A stretch of 49,372 bases of DNA, taken from Lentilactobacillus sunkii DSM 19904. Lineage in GTDB: Bacteria > Bacillota > Bacilli > Lactobacillales > Lactobacillaceae. A model generated the notes under the pieces. That model was not told the origin of the DNA. It searched no databases and saw only the letters and a program-made list of their open reading frames with translations. A program made the translations under genes and the position numbers. The stretch is taken from assembly GCF_001435575.1 (NCBI RefSeq), contig NZ_AZEA01000017.1, positions 1 to 49,372 of the forward strand. Reading direction: 5' to 3'. How positions within the stretch are numbered: position 1 is the stretch's first letter; every line of letters starts with the position of its first letter. This document shows positions 1 through 9,302 of this stretch, in pieces.

Positions 1-2
1 TC

Positions 3-3000
3 GGCGGAGCGGTTGTTTCGCTCGTTAACGCTGTTCAACCAATCATCAGTGCTGTAACCAGCTTCTTCGGTAGTATTATTAATGGACTTGCAGCTACATT
101 GACTTTAGTTTGGTTCTTAGCACCAATCGTCTTGCAGCTGATGGTCAATCCGATCGCTGACTTTACCGCATTTATGATATTGCTTTACACGATGTTCAAT
201 CACCCAATCTTCTATCTGTCCTTCTTCTATATTAGTGAGCCGTTAACGATCTTGACCTTTATTGGTACTTTCACCAACTTGGCCAACCCGGTTAACTGGG
301 TATTCAATGGTATCAGCTTCTTCAGTAAGGTTGCTCTTCCGATTACGGAATTTGTTGCCTTTGTGATCGCTGCTGGCATTGGTATCAACACAATATTGAA
401 AGGCGGATTGTTAGGCCTCGTTGGAGGGTTCTCAATCTTGGGTGCACTTGCTGATTTGATTGGCTTGTCGATTGGATATACTCTCAACACGCTGATTCCA
501 AATCTCACCCTTTGGGCCGTTGCCATTCTTTGGGTTGGATTATTCGTCATCGTCGGAGTTCTCGGCGTTGTCGCCAACTTGGGGATCAATGTTCCTACCT
601 GGTTCGTTTATGAATTAGGTGTACCAGCAGGTACTATGCTCGCAATTACACTCACAATGGTTGCAATTGTTGCAATGCTGGTACTTGATGTAAATGCCTT
701 GTTGACAGCACTTCCAGGGGTTGTATTGAAGCTTGGACTCGGAATGATATCGAGTTTCTTTGTTGATCCAATCTTTACAAGTCTTGGTGCTTTGGGACTG
801 GCAGTGACTGGAGTCGTTTCTCTCATTGCAACTCTTGCGGGAGCATTTATGCTTGCTCAAGACTGGCTTCCAAGTACCTTCAACATTCCAACATTTATCT
901 TCTGGCTGATTATGACTAATCCAGCATGGATCATTGGTCACTTTACTGGCTTAATTCCAATTATTGGTTGGATTCCAGCAATCATTGCTGATATCGGATC
1001 CTTCCTGATTGGTGCTTGGGGCACGGGGCTTTTGACCGTCCTTAACTTCACCACTTGGTTGACATCGAACGTTCCATTGGTTCTTTCAGGAATTGGTCCA
1101 ATCTTATTCCTGGTTGCTACTGGATTGGCATTACCACTTATTACACCATTCCTTGTTGTACTTGCTATTGGGCTGCTTATCATTCCTTACTTCTTAATCA
1201 TTCCAATAACAAATCCAAATATGATACCAACTCTGTTGTTCGCTGGTTTGGTCAAAGCCTTGACAGGGGTTGTATCAACTATCATTGGGGATATCGTCTC
1301 CGCACTTGTGAAGATGTTTAACTCATTCCCACTTGATAATCTTCTTGTTTCACTTTTGACAAAACTGATTGGCTCGCCGGAAGGATTGTTACAAACCATC
1401 CTTTCACTTCCGCTTACCGCTTTGAAGGCAATTCTTCAATTGGCTTCCGGAATCAATGTGGCACTTTCAGTAATTTGGGGTATCGGTGATCTTTTACGTT
1501 CAGTATTTGGATCATTGATTCCATCAGTTATTCTTGGTGCACTTGGTAACTTGTTGGGTATTGGAAATCTTTTGTCAGATATCTTGAATACTTTGGCAAT
1601 TCTTTCAATCGCCAATATCTTGAATGCAATCAATCCATTGAATTGGTTGTTGAATGGATTAGTTACCTTGGGTCTCAGCGTTGCTTCATCAATTGTCAAT
1701 GGAATTAAGACTGCTCTTGATAATATTGGATCACTTTTAAGCAACTTGCTTCAGCTTGTTCTTCCAATTTTGAACTTAGTTCGATTAATTGGAATTGCAG
1801 CCGCAGGATTTGAGTTAGTTGGATCGTTAATTGATCTCTTAACCACTCCGCTTAAGATGTTCTTCGACTTTATCAAGAATGTGGTTCTTCCATTCCTTGC
1901 AATCAGTACAATTGCTAATATCATTACTACTGCTCTTAGATTGTTGAGTATGCCGTTGTTATTGTTGGCTATTCCACTTCTGGCATTATTGTTAAGTGGC
2001 AGCATTATCAATGCATTGGCCAGCTTATTAACACCACTTGCTATCTTAGCAATCGCTGCAGCATTGCCATACCTGTTGAACGCACTTTCAGGATTATTGA
2101 ACCTTGTTTCTGATATTCTGAACTTGATTGCAACTGGTTTGACGAACGGTATTATCAACTTGCTTAAATCACTCGCAGTAAACAATGGACTCCTTAAATC
2201 ATTGCTTAGTTTCGTACAAAGCTTGATTAATGGCGGTTCATGGATTACGAACATGTTTGATAAGGTAATACAGCTTGCATCCGATATTCTTGGACCACTA
2301 GCTGCACCGCTTCTGTTGCTTCTTAAAGGCTTAGGTGACTTGATTGGCACCGTCTTACCAATCCTCGGATTGATTGGATCGTTGTTATTGCCAATCCCAA
2401 TTGTCAACGTCTTGTTGGCATTCAGCTTCCTTCCTGATGCACTCGGATCTTTGCTGGGAATTGCTTCAAGAATCGGTGATTTGCTTAAGAGTCTTGGCAA
2501 CATGATTCTTATCCCAATCGCTTCACTAATTCTTGCAGGTCTTGGATTACTCTTATCACCAATTCTTTCATCAATCATTTCACCTATCGTCAAGTTGTTA
2601 TTAACTTTGCCGGTAATCGGTGGTCTGATCGCATTGTTGGCAAACGTAGCTTCAGCTCTTTCAAAGAATATTTGGACACTTCTTGGTAAGCTTGCTTCAA
2701 CCTTGATTAACAATATTCTGAATGCTATATTTACCGAAATTCCTACTCTGCTTTCAAGTTTCCTCAATGTTCTCGCAAAAGCAGGTCAGTTACTTCTGAT
2801 TGCTTTACCAGATATTTTGATTCCAACTTTGAGCAGTCAATTGAGTACCATGTTCTTGAATGGATTAAGTACTGTATTCAAGTCAATTACTGGCTTGCCA
2901 TATGACTTGTTCATTCAACCAATCATCAACTCAATCGTTAATACAATTGCCCCAATTGTTGCCTTCTTGGCATTGAGTCTTCTCAATCTTGTGTTGAGCC

Positions 3001-6000
3001 CAATTAAAGGCATATTCACAGTTTTGAAGTCAATAATTGATACAATCAATTCACAAACGGCACTGAATAAGATATTGCAAAATATTGTAAATTCAGTAAC
3101 CAGTGTTCTAAAGGGATTGCAAACGTTGTGGCTGATTGGCCTTGCATTAGGTTCATTGGTTTCCTCGTTAATTTCTAAAGCAGTAGCTGATCTTACTCAC
3201 TTGATTACAAGCAAGCTTGGTCAATTATTGTTGAACTTAGCCGGACTTGGATACATCATCTTCGGCAGCAACCCACTTAACTCCATTGGAACCATCATCT
3301 CGAATGTTGGTAAGATGTGGACTACCAGTCAAATCGTTCCTCTGGTTCTGAAAGGAATCGTTCAAGGTTTGATGAAGATTGGTTCGACATTTACCTACTT
3401 CATTAGAGGAATTAAGCACTTAGGCGATTTGCTTGTTGGATTTGCTATTGCACCAGGAGCACTTGGTGTTCTTGGACTGGTAAACCAATTCATTCAAAAA
3501 GCTGTTGCTGCTCCGTTCCAGTGGTTGTTCAATAACATCCTTGTACCGTTGCTTGCAAGTGCATTGACTTCATCAATTTTGAGGTTCATTGGACCAATTG
3601 CTCTTCTGGTTAACTTGGTTCTTTCACTTCCTGGTAACACATTTGGACGTTTACTCGTTGCAATTCCGTTGGCACTGTTGAGTAATAACATTGCTCAGTG
3701 GTTGCCGGCAGTTGCATTGGCAGTTCTTGGCACTTTGTTGCCAGGCCTCTTATCCAATGCAATTAACCTCGGAGTACAAGGATTACCAATCTTCGGATTG
3801 CTGGTTCCGGCTATTCTGGGTTCAATTATCAAAGGTTTGTTGATTCCTTCAAGTCTTAAGTGGATCGCAAACTTGCCTGGTCTTCTTGGGCAGATTGGTT
3901 CATGGTTGTTGTTGCCGCTTGGACTTAAGTGGTTGGCATTTGTGCCTGACTTAATCTTCAGCGCAGCACAGAACTGGTTTAACTCATTGTTGCTTAATAC
4001 TATCGGTACATTGTTGTTGTCAACTTTGGCAGTCAATATTGTTCGGGCATTGAGTAAAGGACTAGGGACATTGATCACATTTGGTTTGATTTTGCCTGGT
4101 ATCGTATTTGGCAGCAACCCACTTGAATTCATCAGCTTATTGTTGAAGAATATCAACTTCTTGAATGGACTCAATAAAGTTGTTCCAACTATCATCTCCG
4201 GACTTTTGAAAGCCATCATGACGATCAGCTCCATTGCACAATTCATCGGTGATCTTATCCACAACGCTATCGATACACTTTTGTTAATCGTTACAGCTCC
4301 AATTTGGCTTGTTATTCCAGTAATGAATGGACTCAGTCAGTTGAGTAAATTTGCTAACGCTGTTCTTTCATTTGTTGGAACGTTGATTAAGAATGGTTTC
4401 TCTGATTTGATCAGAAACATCATTTCTAACCTTGTATCTGGATTGGCTGGATTATTAGCTAATGTATTCAAGCTGTTGATTTCACCGATTACAAACTTGA
4501 TTAACGGCATCACCAAGTTATTCGCATTTACCAACTGGCTGCAAAACTCATTGAATGGAATCTTCCTTCCATTGACAATTGCGAACGCCATTGGTTCACT
4601 CGTAAGAAATGCAATAAGCTTCTTGAATGGATTGCAAGGACTCTTCAAACTTGCAGGCAGTCTGATTTATGGTACTGCTCTTGGAATTTTGCAGAACTTG
4701 CTGAATCAATCATTCTTGGGCAAAGTACTCAGCTTGCTTCTTTCCGGATTGGCATTCTTCATTCCTGCAATTACAGGAATCACTGGATTGTTCAATACCC
4801 TGAAGAACATTGTTGGAAACATTCTTAAGGGCTTGATTAACTTGATCTTGTCGCCAATCACTGCATTGATTAACTTTATTGCAAATCAATTGTTCAGTGG
4901 TTTGTTAACAAACATTCTTAAGTTCATCTACGGAGTTCAAAGCTTCTTTGAGAACTTACCAAACAGTTTGTTCTATGTATTCGGTTTGTTGCTTCCTCAG
5001 CTTCTTGGGTTGTTGAACCCACTGACTGCGGGAATCAGCATGTTGCTCTTACCATTGACATTATTATTGGGATTGCCAATGACAATTGGATCAATCATCA
5101 CCAATCTTGTTAACAATGCATTAGCATCATTGATTGGTCACCTTGTTCCAACGTTATTGAACATTTTGGGTAATCTGATTTCTGGATTATTCAATTCCCC
5201 ATTATTGCCAATCGTAATACCTTTGCTTAAAGGTTTGAACAGTTTGATCGGATGGCTTTACAATACCCTCACTGCTCCAATTGAGTGGATTAAGGGATTA
5301 ATCAAGACATTCTTCAACGGTTTGAACAATCTCTTCAAATCAAGTCCAATTGCTACGATCCTCGGTTTGATTCTTGGTGGCCTGGGTGCCTTCAATTCAT
5401 TAGGTTCTCTTATCACAAAGATCATCAAACCATTCCAGGATGCCAATAATTTCGTCACATTCCTGAAGGGACTCATTTCAAACGGTGCCTCTCTCATTAT
5501 GACACTTGGCGCATTCGGACTTGTCGGCATCAATAATGCAGTGCTCGATCTCTTCAAGGCGCTGATTACAGTACCAACCTTGTTGGCTAACGTAATCAAC
5601 GGACTCTTGACACCGTTGTTCCTCAGCTCAGCCCTTACAGGCTTGAAGTTGTTGGTAACTCCTGCGTTCATGTTCTTGGTAGAGATTCCATTGGCCAACT
5701 TAATTAATCAATTGGTTCCTTCAATTGCCAAGGCTATCTTGGGACTTGTTGTACCATTGATTACCTCACTTGGCTTCTTACCAACATTGTTATTGACGAT
5801 GGCCGGAAACCAAATTGGTTTCATCTTCAGTAGTTTGCCAACTGTTTTGTGGCTTACCAATGCACTTTCCAGCTTGATTGGTAACACTGTCAGTTTCCTT
5901 ACCAAGGTATTAAATGGCATCAAACGATTCATCACTGGATTGCTTACATTGCCGCTTAACGCTTTGATGATTGGTCTTGCTGTCATTAATCCACTTGGAT

Positions 6001-8243
6001 CATTGGTATTAGCTGTTTCCGCAGCTGCAAACGCATTGAATAAGCTGCCACTCACAATCTTGGGTTGGATTTACGATGCCAACACTAAGAATTTGAGTAA
6101 TGCGATCAAACAATTTGTAACCCCAATCTTGAGTACAATTCTCGGAGTTCTTACTTACATGGGATTGCTTCCATTAATGAATTTGATTAATGGCATTCCA
6201 AACTTCGTAGGAAGTCTGATTAGTACAATTATTCCTGGGATTTTGACCAATCTCATTGTTCCTCAAATAATTGGTGGTTTGGTTGGCTTGGTTATGCCTG
6301 TTCTTGAATTCTTGAACTTCATCAACACCGCATTACAAAGTGCATTTACCTTACCATTACTCTTGATTACAGCTCCACTTTGGATCGGATTACCACTTCT
6401 CACAGGTATTGGAAATCTCATTTCCAACGTGGTTGTTCCAGTGATCAACTTCTTCAATAACAATGTATTATTACCACTTCAATTGCTTTTGAACGATTTG
6501 ATTGCAAATGTTGCCGGATCATTATTAGCTGGTTTGGTTAAGTTATTGACTTATCCACTGGCCATCTTGAACGCCATCACTGCTGGCATTCCAGGATTGC
6601 TTCTTAATACACTTATTAATGCTGCAACCCAGTTCATCAGCTTCTTGAACACAATTCCTGGATTGATTTCTGGAATTGCAGGTTTGCTTATTTCTCCAAT
6701 CATCAACGCTATTAAGGCTATCGCAACTGGATTGCTTACCAATACCTTGAACGGTATCCTTAACGGCCTCAACAACCTCGTTGAGTTAATCGACTCGATC
6801 ACTTCAGTTATTTCTACTTTGACTGATCAATTGATCGATGGGCTTTCAGAATTAATTAATCAATTGGTTAATGTATGGAAGTTTGGAATGGTAACTGTGA
6901 TACTGGCATTATTAGCCGGCTTGCTTCCAGAAATTTCCGTTCCGGATTGGCTTAATAACTTGTTGGATTCAATTATCCAAACTGCACAAAATGTTCTTAA
7001 CTTCGGCACCAGCTTATTAATTGGATATCTTCTGATTAAGACGCTCGCTGGTTCACTCTTGAATAACCTGGTACTTCCATTGATCCTTGGCGGTTTGTTA
7101 CCACTTATTATCACAGGGTTCATTCAGAACGGAATTTCCAAGCTTGTCAGTGGTTTATTACCATTAGTTCTTCTTCCATTACTTGGCTTATTGCTTGGTA
7201 GTCTATTGAATAACTTGGTAACAAACGGTCTGTTAAGCTTCCTGCTTCCATTCCTTGGAGGGTTGCTTGGTGCAATTCTTGGTGGATTGCTGAACAAGAA
7301 CAACAATAATAATATCAACATCAATATTAATATTAACGGTTTGCCGTTATTATTAGCATTGATTCCTCTGATGAGTATTTTGAACACAATTGGGAATGGC
7401 GTTGATCTGCTTTTCAAGTTGCTTGGTTCAATCTTGCCAGGATTGATTCAGTTGCTCCTTAGCGGAAATAAAGTCATTATTGTACCAATCATTCTGCCAA
7501 TTATCATTCCTTTGATAATTCCACTATTGTTAGGTGCACTTCTCCCAATTCTGTTACCGATTATCTTGGCTGCATTACTTCCGGTAATCCTGCCAATCTT
7601 AATCCCAATCTTATTGATACTTCCGATCATCGTATGGGGATTGCCAGTTCTCATCGGTTTGATTGGATTGCTGCCAATTCTGATTGGTATTCCATTCATC
7701 ATTTCGATCTTAATTCCGCTGATTATTCCAATTATTGGAATCGGAATCCTGATCGGATTAGGTTCATTGATTTTCGGTGGTACTAAAAACACTGGAACCA
7801 TTAACATCTCAACTATTCCGAGTTCTCCGGTTATTCCGGATGGTACGGTGAATATTCCTGGGCTGCCAAATGGATCCACAAATAACGGAGGAACTAGCCA
7901 AGTCCCTTCAACAGGTGGTAATAATGTTGGAGGGAACAGCCAAACCCCTTCAACACCATCAACTAACAATGGTTATAATGGAAATGGTAATAGTTCGACA
8001 AATTCAGTACCTGCTCAGTCAAGTAAACCAAGTGCATCCGGTCTGACAACGCCAACGTCAGGTTTGTATGCACCAAAATCCATGACTAATGCGACTGGAT
8101 TGAATGCTCAAAAGAAGTTGCCTCAAACAAATGAGAATGATGGTAATCAAGTTTTGACTGTCATATTAGGATTATTCTTAATGTTGATTGATTTGCTTGG
8201 TTATGTCTGGATTTCTCATCGTCGCAAGTTTTCAATGAATTAG
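3..8243 (+). CDS. Giant hydrophobic LPQTN-anchored surface protein, 3' part
   Basis: The frame is open from the first complete codon (base 3), so the start lies outside the window; 2746 residues are visible. I do not recognise the family. From residue 1 to about 2430 the protein is built of degenerate hydrophobic segments of roughly 15-30 residues rich in Leu, Ile, Val, Asn, Gly, Ser and Pro, with very few charged residues and no Cys that I can find. Then come an Asn-rich/Ile-Asn tract (about 7291-7340), a block of almost pure I/L/V/P/G/A with Pro every four residues (about 7482-7625), a Gly/Ser/Thr/Asn/Pro stalk (about 7780-8117), the sortase signal LPQTNE (8118-8135), a membrane segment and the basic tail SHRRKFSMN. 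The C-terminus is a standard wall-anchoring signal, so at least this end should be linked to peptidoglycan. How so hydrophobic a chain crosses the membrane is unclear. The function is unknown; adhesion, hydrophobic coating or lipid binding are only guesses. Confidence 0.85.
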   Translation, partial: GGAVVSLVNAVQPIISAVTSFFGSIINGLAATLTLVWFLAPIVLQLMVNPIADFTAFMILLYTMFNHPIFYLSFFYISEPLTILTFIGTFTNLANPVNWVFNGISFFSKVALPITEFVAFVIAAGIGINTILKGGLLGLVGGFSILGALADLIGLSIGYTLNTLIPNLTLWAVAILWVGLFVIVGVLGVVANLGINVPTWFVYELGVPAGTMLAITLTMVAIVAMLVLDVNALLTALPGVVLKLGLGMISSFFVDPIFTSLGALGLAVTGVVSLIATLAGAFMLAQDWLPSTFNIPTFIFWLIMTNPAWIIGHFTGLIPIIGWIPAIIADIGSFLIGAWGTGLLTVLNFTTWLTSNVPLVLSGIGPILFLVATGLALPLITPFLVVLAIGLLIIPYFLIIPITNPNMIPTLLFAGLVKALTGVVSTIIGDIVSALVKMFNSFPLDNLLVSLLTKLIGSPEGLLQTILSLPLTALKAILQLASGINVALSVIWGIGDLLRSVFGSLIPSVILGALGNLLGIGNLLSDILNTLAILSIANILNAINPLNWLLNGLVTLGLSVASSIVNGIKTALDNIGSLLSNLLQLVLPILNLVRLIGIAAAGFELVGSLIDLLTTPLKMFFDFIKNVVLPFLAISTIANIITTALRLLSMPLLLLAIPLLALLLSGSIINALASLLTPLAILAIAAALPYLLNALSGLLNLVSDILNLIATGLTNGIINLLKSLAVNNGLLKSLLSFVQSLINGGSWITNMFDKVIQLASDILGPLAAPLLLLLKGLGDLIGTVLPILGLIGSLLLPIPIVNVLLAFSFLPDALGSLLGIASRIGDLLKSLGNMILIPIASLILAGLGLLLSPILSSIISPIVKLLLTLPVIGGLIALLANVASALSKNIWTLLGKLASTLINNILNAIFTEIPTLLSSFLNVLAKAGQLLLIALPDILIPTLSSQLSTMFLNGLSTVFKSITGLPYDLFIQPIINSIVNTIAPIVAFLALSLLNLVLSPIKGIFTVLKSIIDTINSQTALNKILQNIVNSVTSVLKGLQTLWLIGLALGSLVSSLISKAVADLTHLITSKLGQLLLNLAGLGYIIFGSNPLNSIGTIISNVGKMWTTSQIVPLVLKGIVQGLMKIGSTFTYFIRGIKHLGDLLVGFAIAPGALGVLGLVNQFIQKAVAAPFQWLFNNILVPLLASALTSSILRFIGPIALLVNLVLSLPGNTFGRLLVAIPLALLSNNIAQWLPAVALAVLGTLLPGLLSNAINLGVQGLPIFGLLVPAILGSIIKGLLIPSSLKWIANLPGLLGQIGSWLLLPLGLKWLAFVPDLIFSAAQNWFNSLLLNTIGTLLLSTLAVNIVRALSKGLGTLITFGLILPGIVFGSNPLEFISLLLKNINFLNGLNKVVPTIISGLLKAIMTISSIAQFIGDLIHNAIDTLLLIVTAPIWLVIPVMNGLSQLSKFANAVLSFVGTLIKNGFSDLIRNIISNLVSGLAGLLANVFKLLISPITNLINGITKLFAFTNWLQNSLNGIFLPLTIANAIGSLVRNAISFLNGLQGLFKLAGSLIYGTALGILQNLLNQSFLGKVLSLLLSGLAFFIPAITGITGLFNTLKNIVGNILKGLINLILSPITALINFIANQLFSGLLTNILKFIYGVQSFFENLPNSLFYVFGLLLPQLLGLLNPLTAGISMLLLPLTLLLGLPMTIGSIITNLVNNALASLIGHLVPTLLNILGNLISGLFNSPLLPIVIPLLKGLNSLIGWLYNTLTAPIEWIKGLIKTFFNGLNNLFKSSPIATILGLILGGLGAFNSLGSLITKIIKPFQDANNFVTFLKGLISNGASLIMTLGAFGLVGINNAVLDLFKALITVPTLLANVINGLLTPLFLSSALTGLKLLVTPAFMFLVEIPLANLINQLVPSIAKAILGLVVPLITSLGFLPTLLLTMAGNQIGFIFSSLPTVLWLTNALSSLIGNTVSFLTKVLNGIKRFITGLLTLPLNALMIGLAVINPLGSLVLAVSAAANALNKLPLTILGWIYDANTKNLSNAIKQFVTPILSTILGVLTYMGLLPLMNLINGIPNFVGSLISTIIPGILTNLIVPQIIGGLVGLVMPVLEFLNFINTALQSAFTLPLLLITAPLWIGLPLLTGIGNLISNVVVPVINFFNNNVLLPLQLLLNDLIANVAGSLLAGLVKLLTYPLAILNAITAGIPGLLLNTLINAATQFISFLNTIPGLISGIAGLLISPIINAIKAIATGLLTNTLNGILNGLNNLVELIDSITSVISTLTDQLIDGLSELINQLVNVWKFGMVTVILALLAGLLPEISVPDWLNNLLDSIIQTAQNVLNFGTSLLIGYLLIKTLAGSLLNNLVLPLILGGLLPLIITGFIQNGISKLVSGLLPLVLLPLLGLLLGSLLNNLVTNGLLSFLLPFLGGLLGAILGGLLNKNNNNNININININGLPLLLALIPLMSILNTIGNGVDLLFKLLGSILPGLIQLLLSGNKVIIVPIILPIIIPLIIPLLLGALLPILLPIILAALLPVILPILIPILLILPIIVWGLPVLIGLIGLLPILIGIPFIISILIPLIIPIIGIGILIGLGSLIFGGTKNTGTINISTIPSSPVIPDGTVNIPGLPNGSTNNGGTSQVPSTGGNNVGGNSQTPSTPSTNNGYNGNGNSSTNSVPAQSSKPSASGLTTPTSGLYAPKSMTNATGLNAQKKLPQTNENDGNQVLTVILGLFLMLIDLLGYVWISHRRKFSMN
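3261..3560 (+). repeat. Degenerate long internal repeat of the giant protein, copy 1
   Basis: Begins with Phe-Gly-Ser-Asn-Pro-Leu and continues with matching positions (Asn, Val-Pro, Gly-Leu, Met-x-Ile, Phe-Ile, His, Asp-x-Leu-Leu) that recur 282 residues later. The copies have diverged strongly, so this is an old duplication within the hydrophobic region. Confidence 0.5.
4107..4406 (+). repeat. Degenerate long internal repeat of the giant protein, copy 2
   Basis: Second FGSNPL-headed copy, 846 bases after the first. Its later part, around the Thr-Ala-Pro-Ile-Trp segment at about 4291, is also echoed near 6367 (Thr-Ala-Pro-Leu-Trp), so parts of the unit recur more than twice. Confidence 0.5.
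7482..7625 (+). repeat. Pro-every-four hydrophobic block
   Basis: Within the giant protein the prolines from visible residue 2495 fall at steps of 4, 4, 4, 8, 4, 8, 4, 4 and 6. The positions between are almost only Ile, Leu, Val, Ala and Gly. The regular four-residue spacing is read directly from the codons. Confidence 0.8.
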
Positions 8244-8288
8244 TCAATATTAATTTAATTGGAAGCTTACGATGTAATCCTTAGGATA

Positions 8289-8318
8289 GCAACCACCGGT
8301 TTTGCCGGGGGTTGCTTT
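8289..8318 (+). terminator. Probable terminator of the giant gene
   Basis: A GC-rich stem (GCAACC..CCGG pairing with CCGG..GGTTGC) lies 46 bases after the stop codon. The T tract is short (TTT), so termination may be weak. Confidence 0.6.
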
Positions 8319-8337
8319 CCCGTACCTACATTAATTA

Positions 8338-8348
8338 CCCATAATGGG
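8338..8348. promoter_or_regulatory. Short palindrome upstream of TetR gene
   Basis: CCCATAATGGG is a perfect 5-bp-arm palindrome about 70 bases before the TetR start, next to GTATA/TATAC sequences that could hold a -10 region. It is a candidate operator by position only. Confidence 0.35.
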
Positions 8349-8415
8349 GTATATTAAGGTATACTAATTCAATAATAAGGATTATGTTCGGGGGCTTCCG
8401 CTAGGGGGAAGGAAT

Positions 8416-9114
8416 ATGTTTCAAAACATCACAATGAAACAATCAATCTATCACGCTTTTATCGAAGTGATGGAAACTAAAATAGACACAAAGCAGCCAG
8501 AGATCCGAATCTCTAACGGTCGTGAAATGCTTAAGCTTGTCAATGTGACTGAGATTACCAAAGCAGCTCACATCAACCGGCGGACATTCTACACGTATTT
8601 TCATGATATTTACGATCTGTTCGACCAATTAGAGGACAATTATGTCTCTGGAATGAATCAATATTTCCAGGGCTGGGAGGATGCACCTGATCCAATGGAA
8701 TCTATTGTTCACTCGGTCGGAGAAGTGATTGATTATATGAGTGAGAATCGACGTGGAATTAAGCTGGTGTCTACTATCGATACAGTCGTCTTTCCATCAA
8801 TGATTCAAGTTAATGTTAAAAAAGCGATCTCTGCTACCGGCGCCTTGTTTAACCAGAGCAGTCTCGGAAAAGACGCTACGCAGGATCAGGAATGGGATTT
8901 AAATTACACCATTATCTTCTTAGCCAGTGGCTTTGGCTGGGCGAGTTATGAGTGGTTATTGAACCCGGATGTATTTCCAAAAGAAAAGTTGAAGGAATTG
9001 ATTAGTTCGACTTTTGTCGGTGCTTATAAGCTGATGCAGAGTGATGAGCTGATCAACTCAGAGCATCTGCAGGCAATTTTCAATAGGCAACAGGTCGAAT
9101 CTAATTGGCGATAA
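8416..9114 (+). CDS. TetR/AcrR-family transcriptional regulator
   Basis: This 232-residue protein has an N-terminal HTH of TetR type: the stretch around VTEITKAAHINRRTFYTYF (about residues 46-66) matches the recognition helix and following Tyr-x-Tyr/His-Phe signature of the family. The remaining 160 residues are a helical ligand or dimerisation domain without a recognisable ligand signature. The start follows a purine-rich ribosome site (GGGGGAAGGA) five to six bases before ATG; ATG at 8434 would be a weaker choice. It stands alone between two terminators, just after the giant surface gene. By family habit it probably regulates itself or a neighbour, but the target is not evident. Confidence 0.85.
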   Translation: MFQNITMKQSIYHAFIEVMETKIDTKQPEIRISNGREMLKLVNVTEITKAAHINRRTFYTYFHDIYDLFDQLEDNYVSGMNQYFQGWEDAPDPMESIVHSVGEVIDYMSENRRGIKLVSTIDTVVFPSMIQVNVKKAISATGALFNQSSLGKDATQDQEWDLNYTIIFLASGFGWASYEWLLNPDVFPKEKLKELISSTFVGAYKLMQSDELINSEHLQAIFNRQQVESNWR

Positions 9115-9151
9115 CTGCCATCATCTGAAGGTGGATTGTTGTTTCTAAATC

Positions 9152-9200
9152 AAAGAAGGGTCAGATAGAACGCTAAGTTCTGTCTGACTCTTCTTTTGTT
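9152..9200 (+). terminator. Rho-independent terminator after TetR gene
   Basis: A long stem with two mismatches pairs AAAGAAGGGTCAGATAGAAC with its downstream partner across a five-base loop (GCTAA position), followed by TTTTGTTTT. Confidence 0.85.
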
Positions 9201-9231
9201 TTGGTCAATTTGAGTGATTTCATGGCAAAGG

Positions 9232-9260
9232 TTGAAACTGGGATTGATATTTGTTATATT
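9232..9260 (+). promoter_or_regulatory. Sigma-A-type promoter of the TetR-OYE-SDR cassette
   Basis: TTGAAA, 17-base spacer, TATATT. The expected transcription start falls inside the palindrome at 9264-9277. Confidence 0.75.
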
Positions 9261-9263
9261 TAA

Positions 9264-9277
9264 AATGAACGTTCATT
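9264..9277. promoter_or_regulatory. TetR-type operator
   Basis: AATGAACGTTCATT is a perfect 14-bp palindrome of the form commonly bound by TetR/AcrR regulators. It covers the predicted +1 of the promoter and lies about 26 bases before the TetR start codon, so the downstream regulator is the likely binder (inference). Confidence 0.75.
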
Positions 9278-9302
9278 CGATATGAAAAATGTGGAGGAGT
9301 TT

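Noticed and set aside
99-101. TTG at 99 as the start of the giant protein
   Set aside because: The frame is open to base 3 with the same hydrophobic character upstream and no ribosome site before 99, so the gene begins outside the window.
1751-2767. Long open frame on minus inside the giant gene (338 codons), and others like it
   Set aside because: These are by-products of the biased codon use of a Leu/Ile/Asn-rich protein, which removes stop codons from the opposite strand. They show no known domain and no proper ribosome sites.
3-7300. Giant protein as a multi-pass transporter
   Set aside because: No transporter motif, segment lengths too variable, and the C-terminus is a wall-anchoring signal rather than a cytosolic end.
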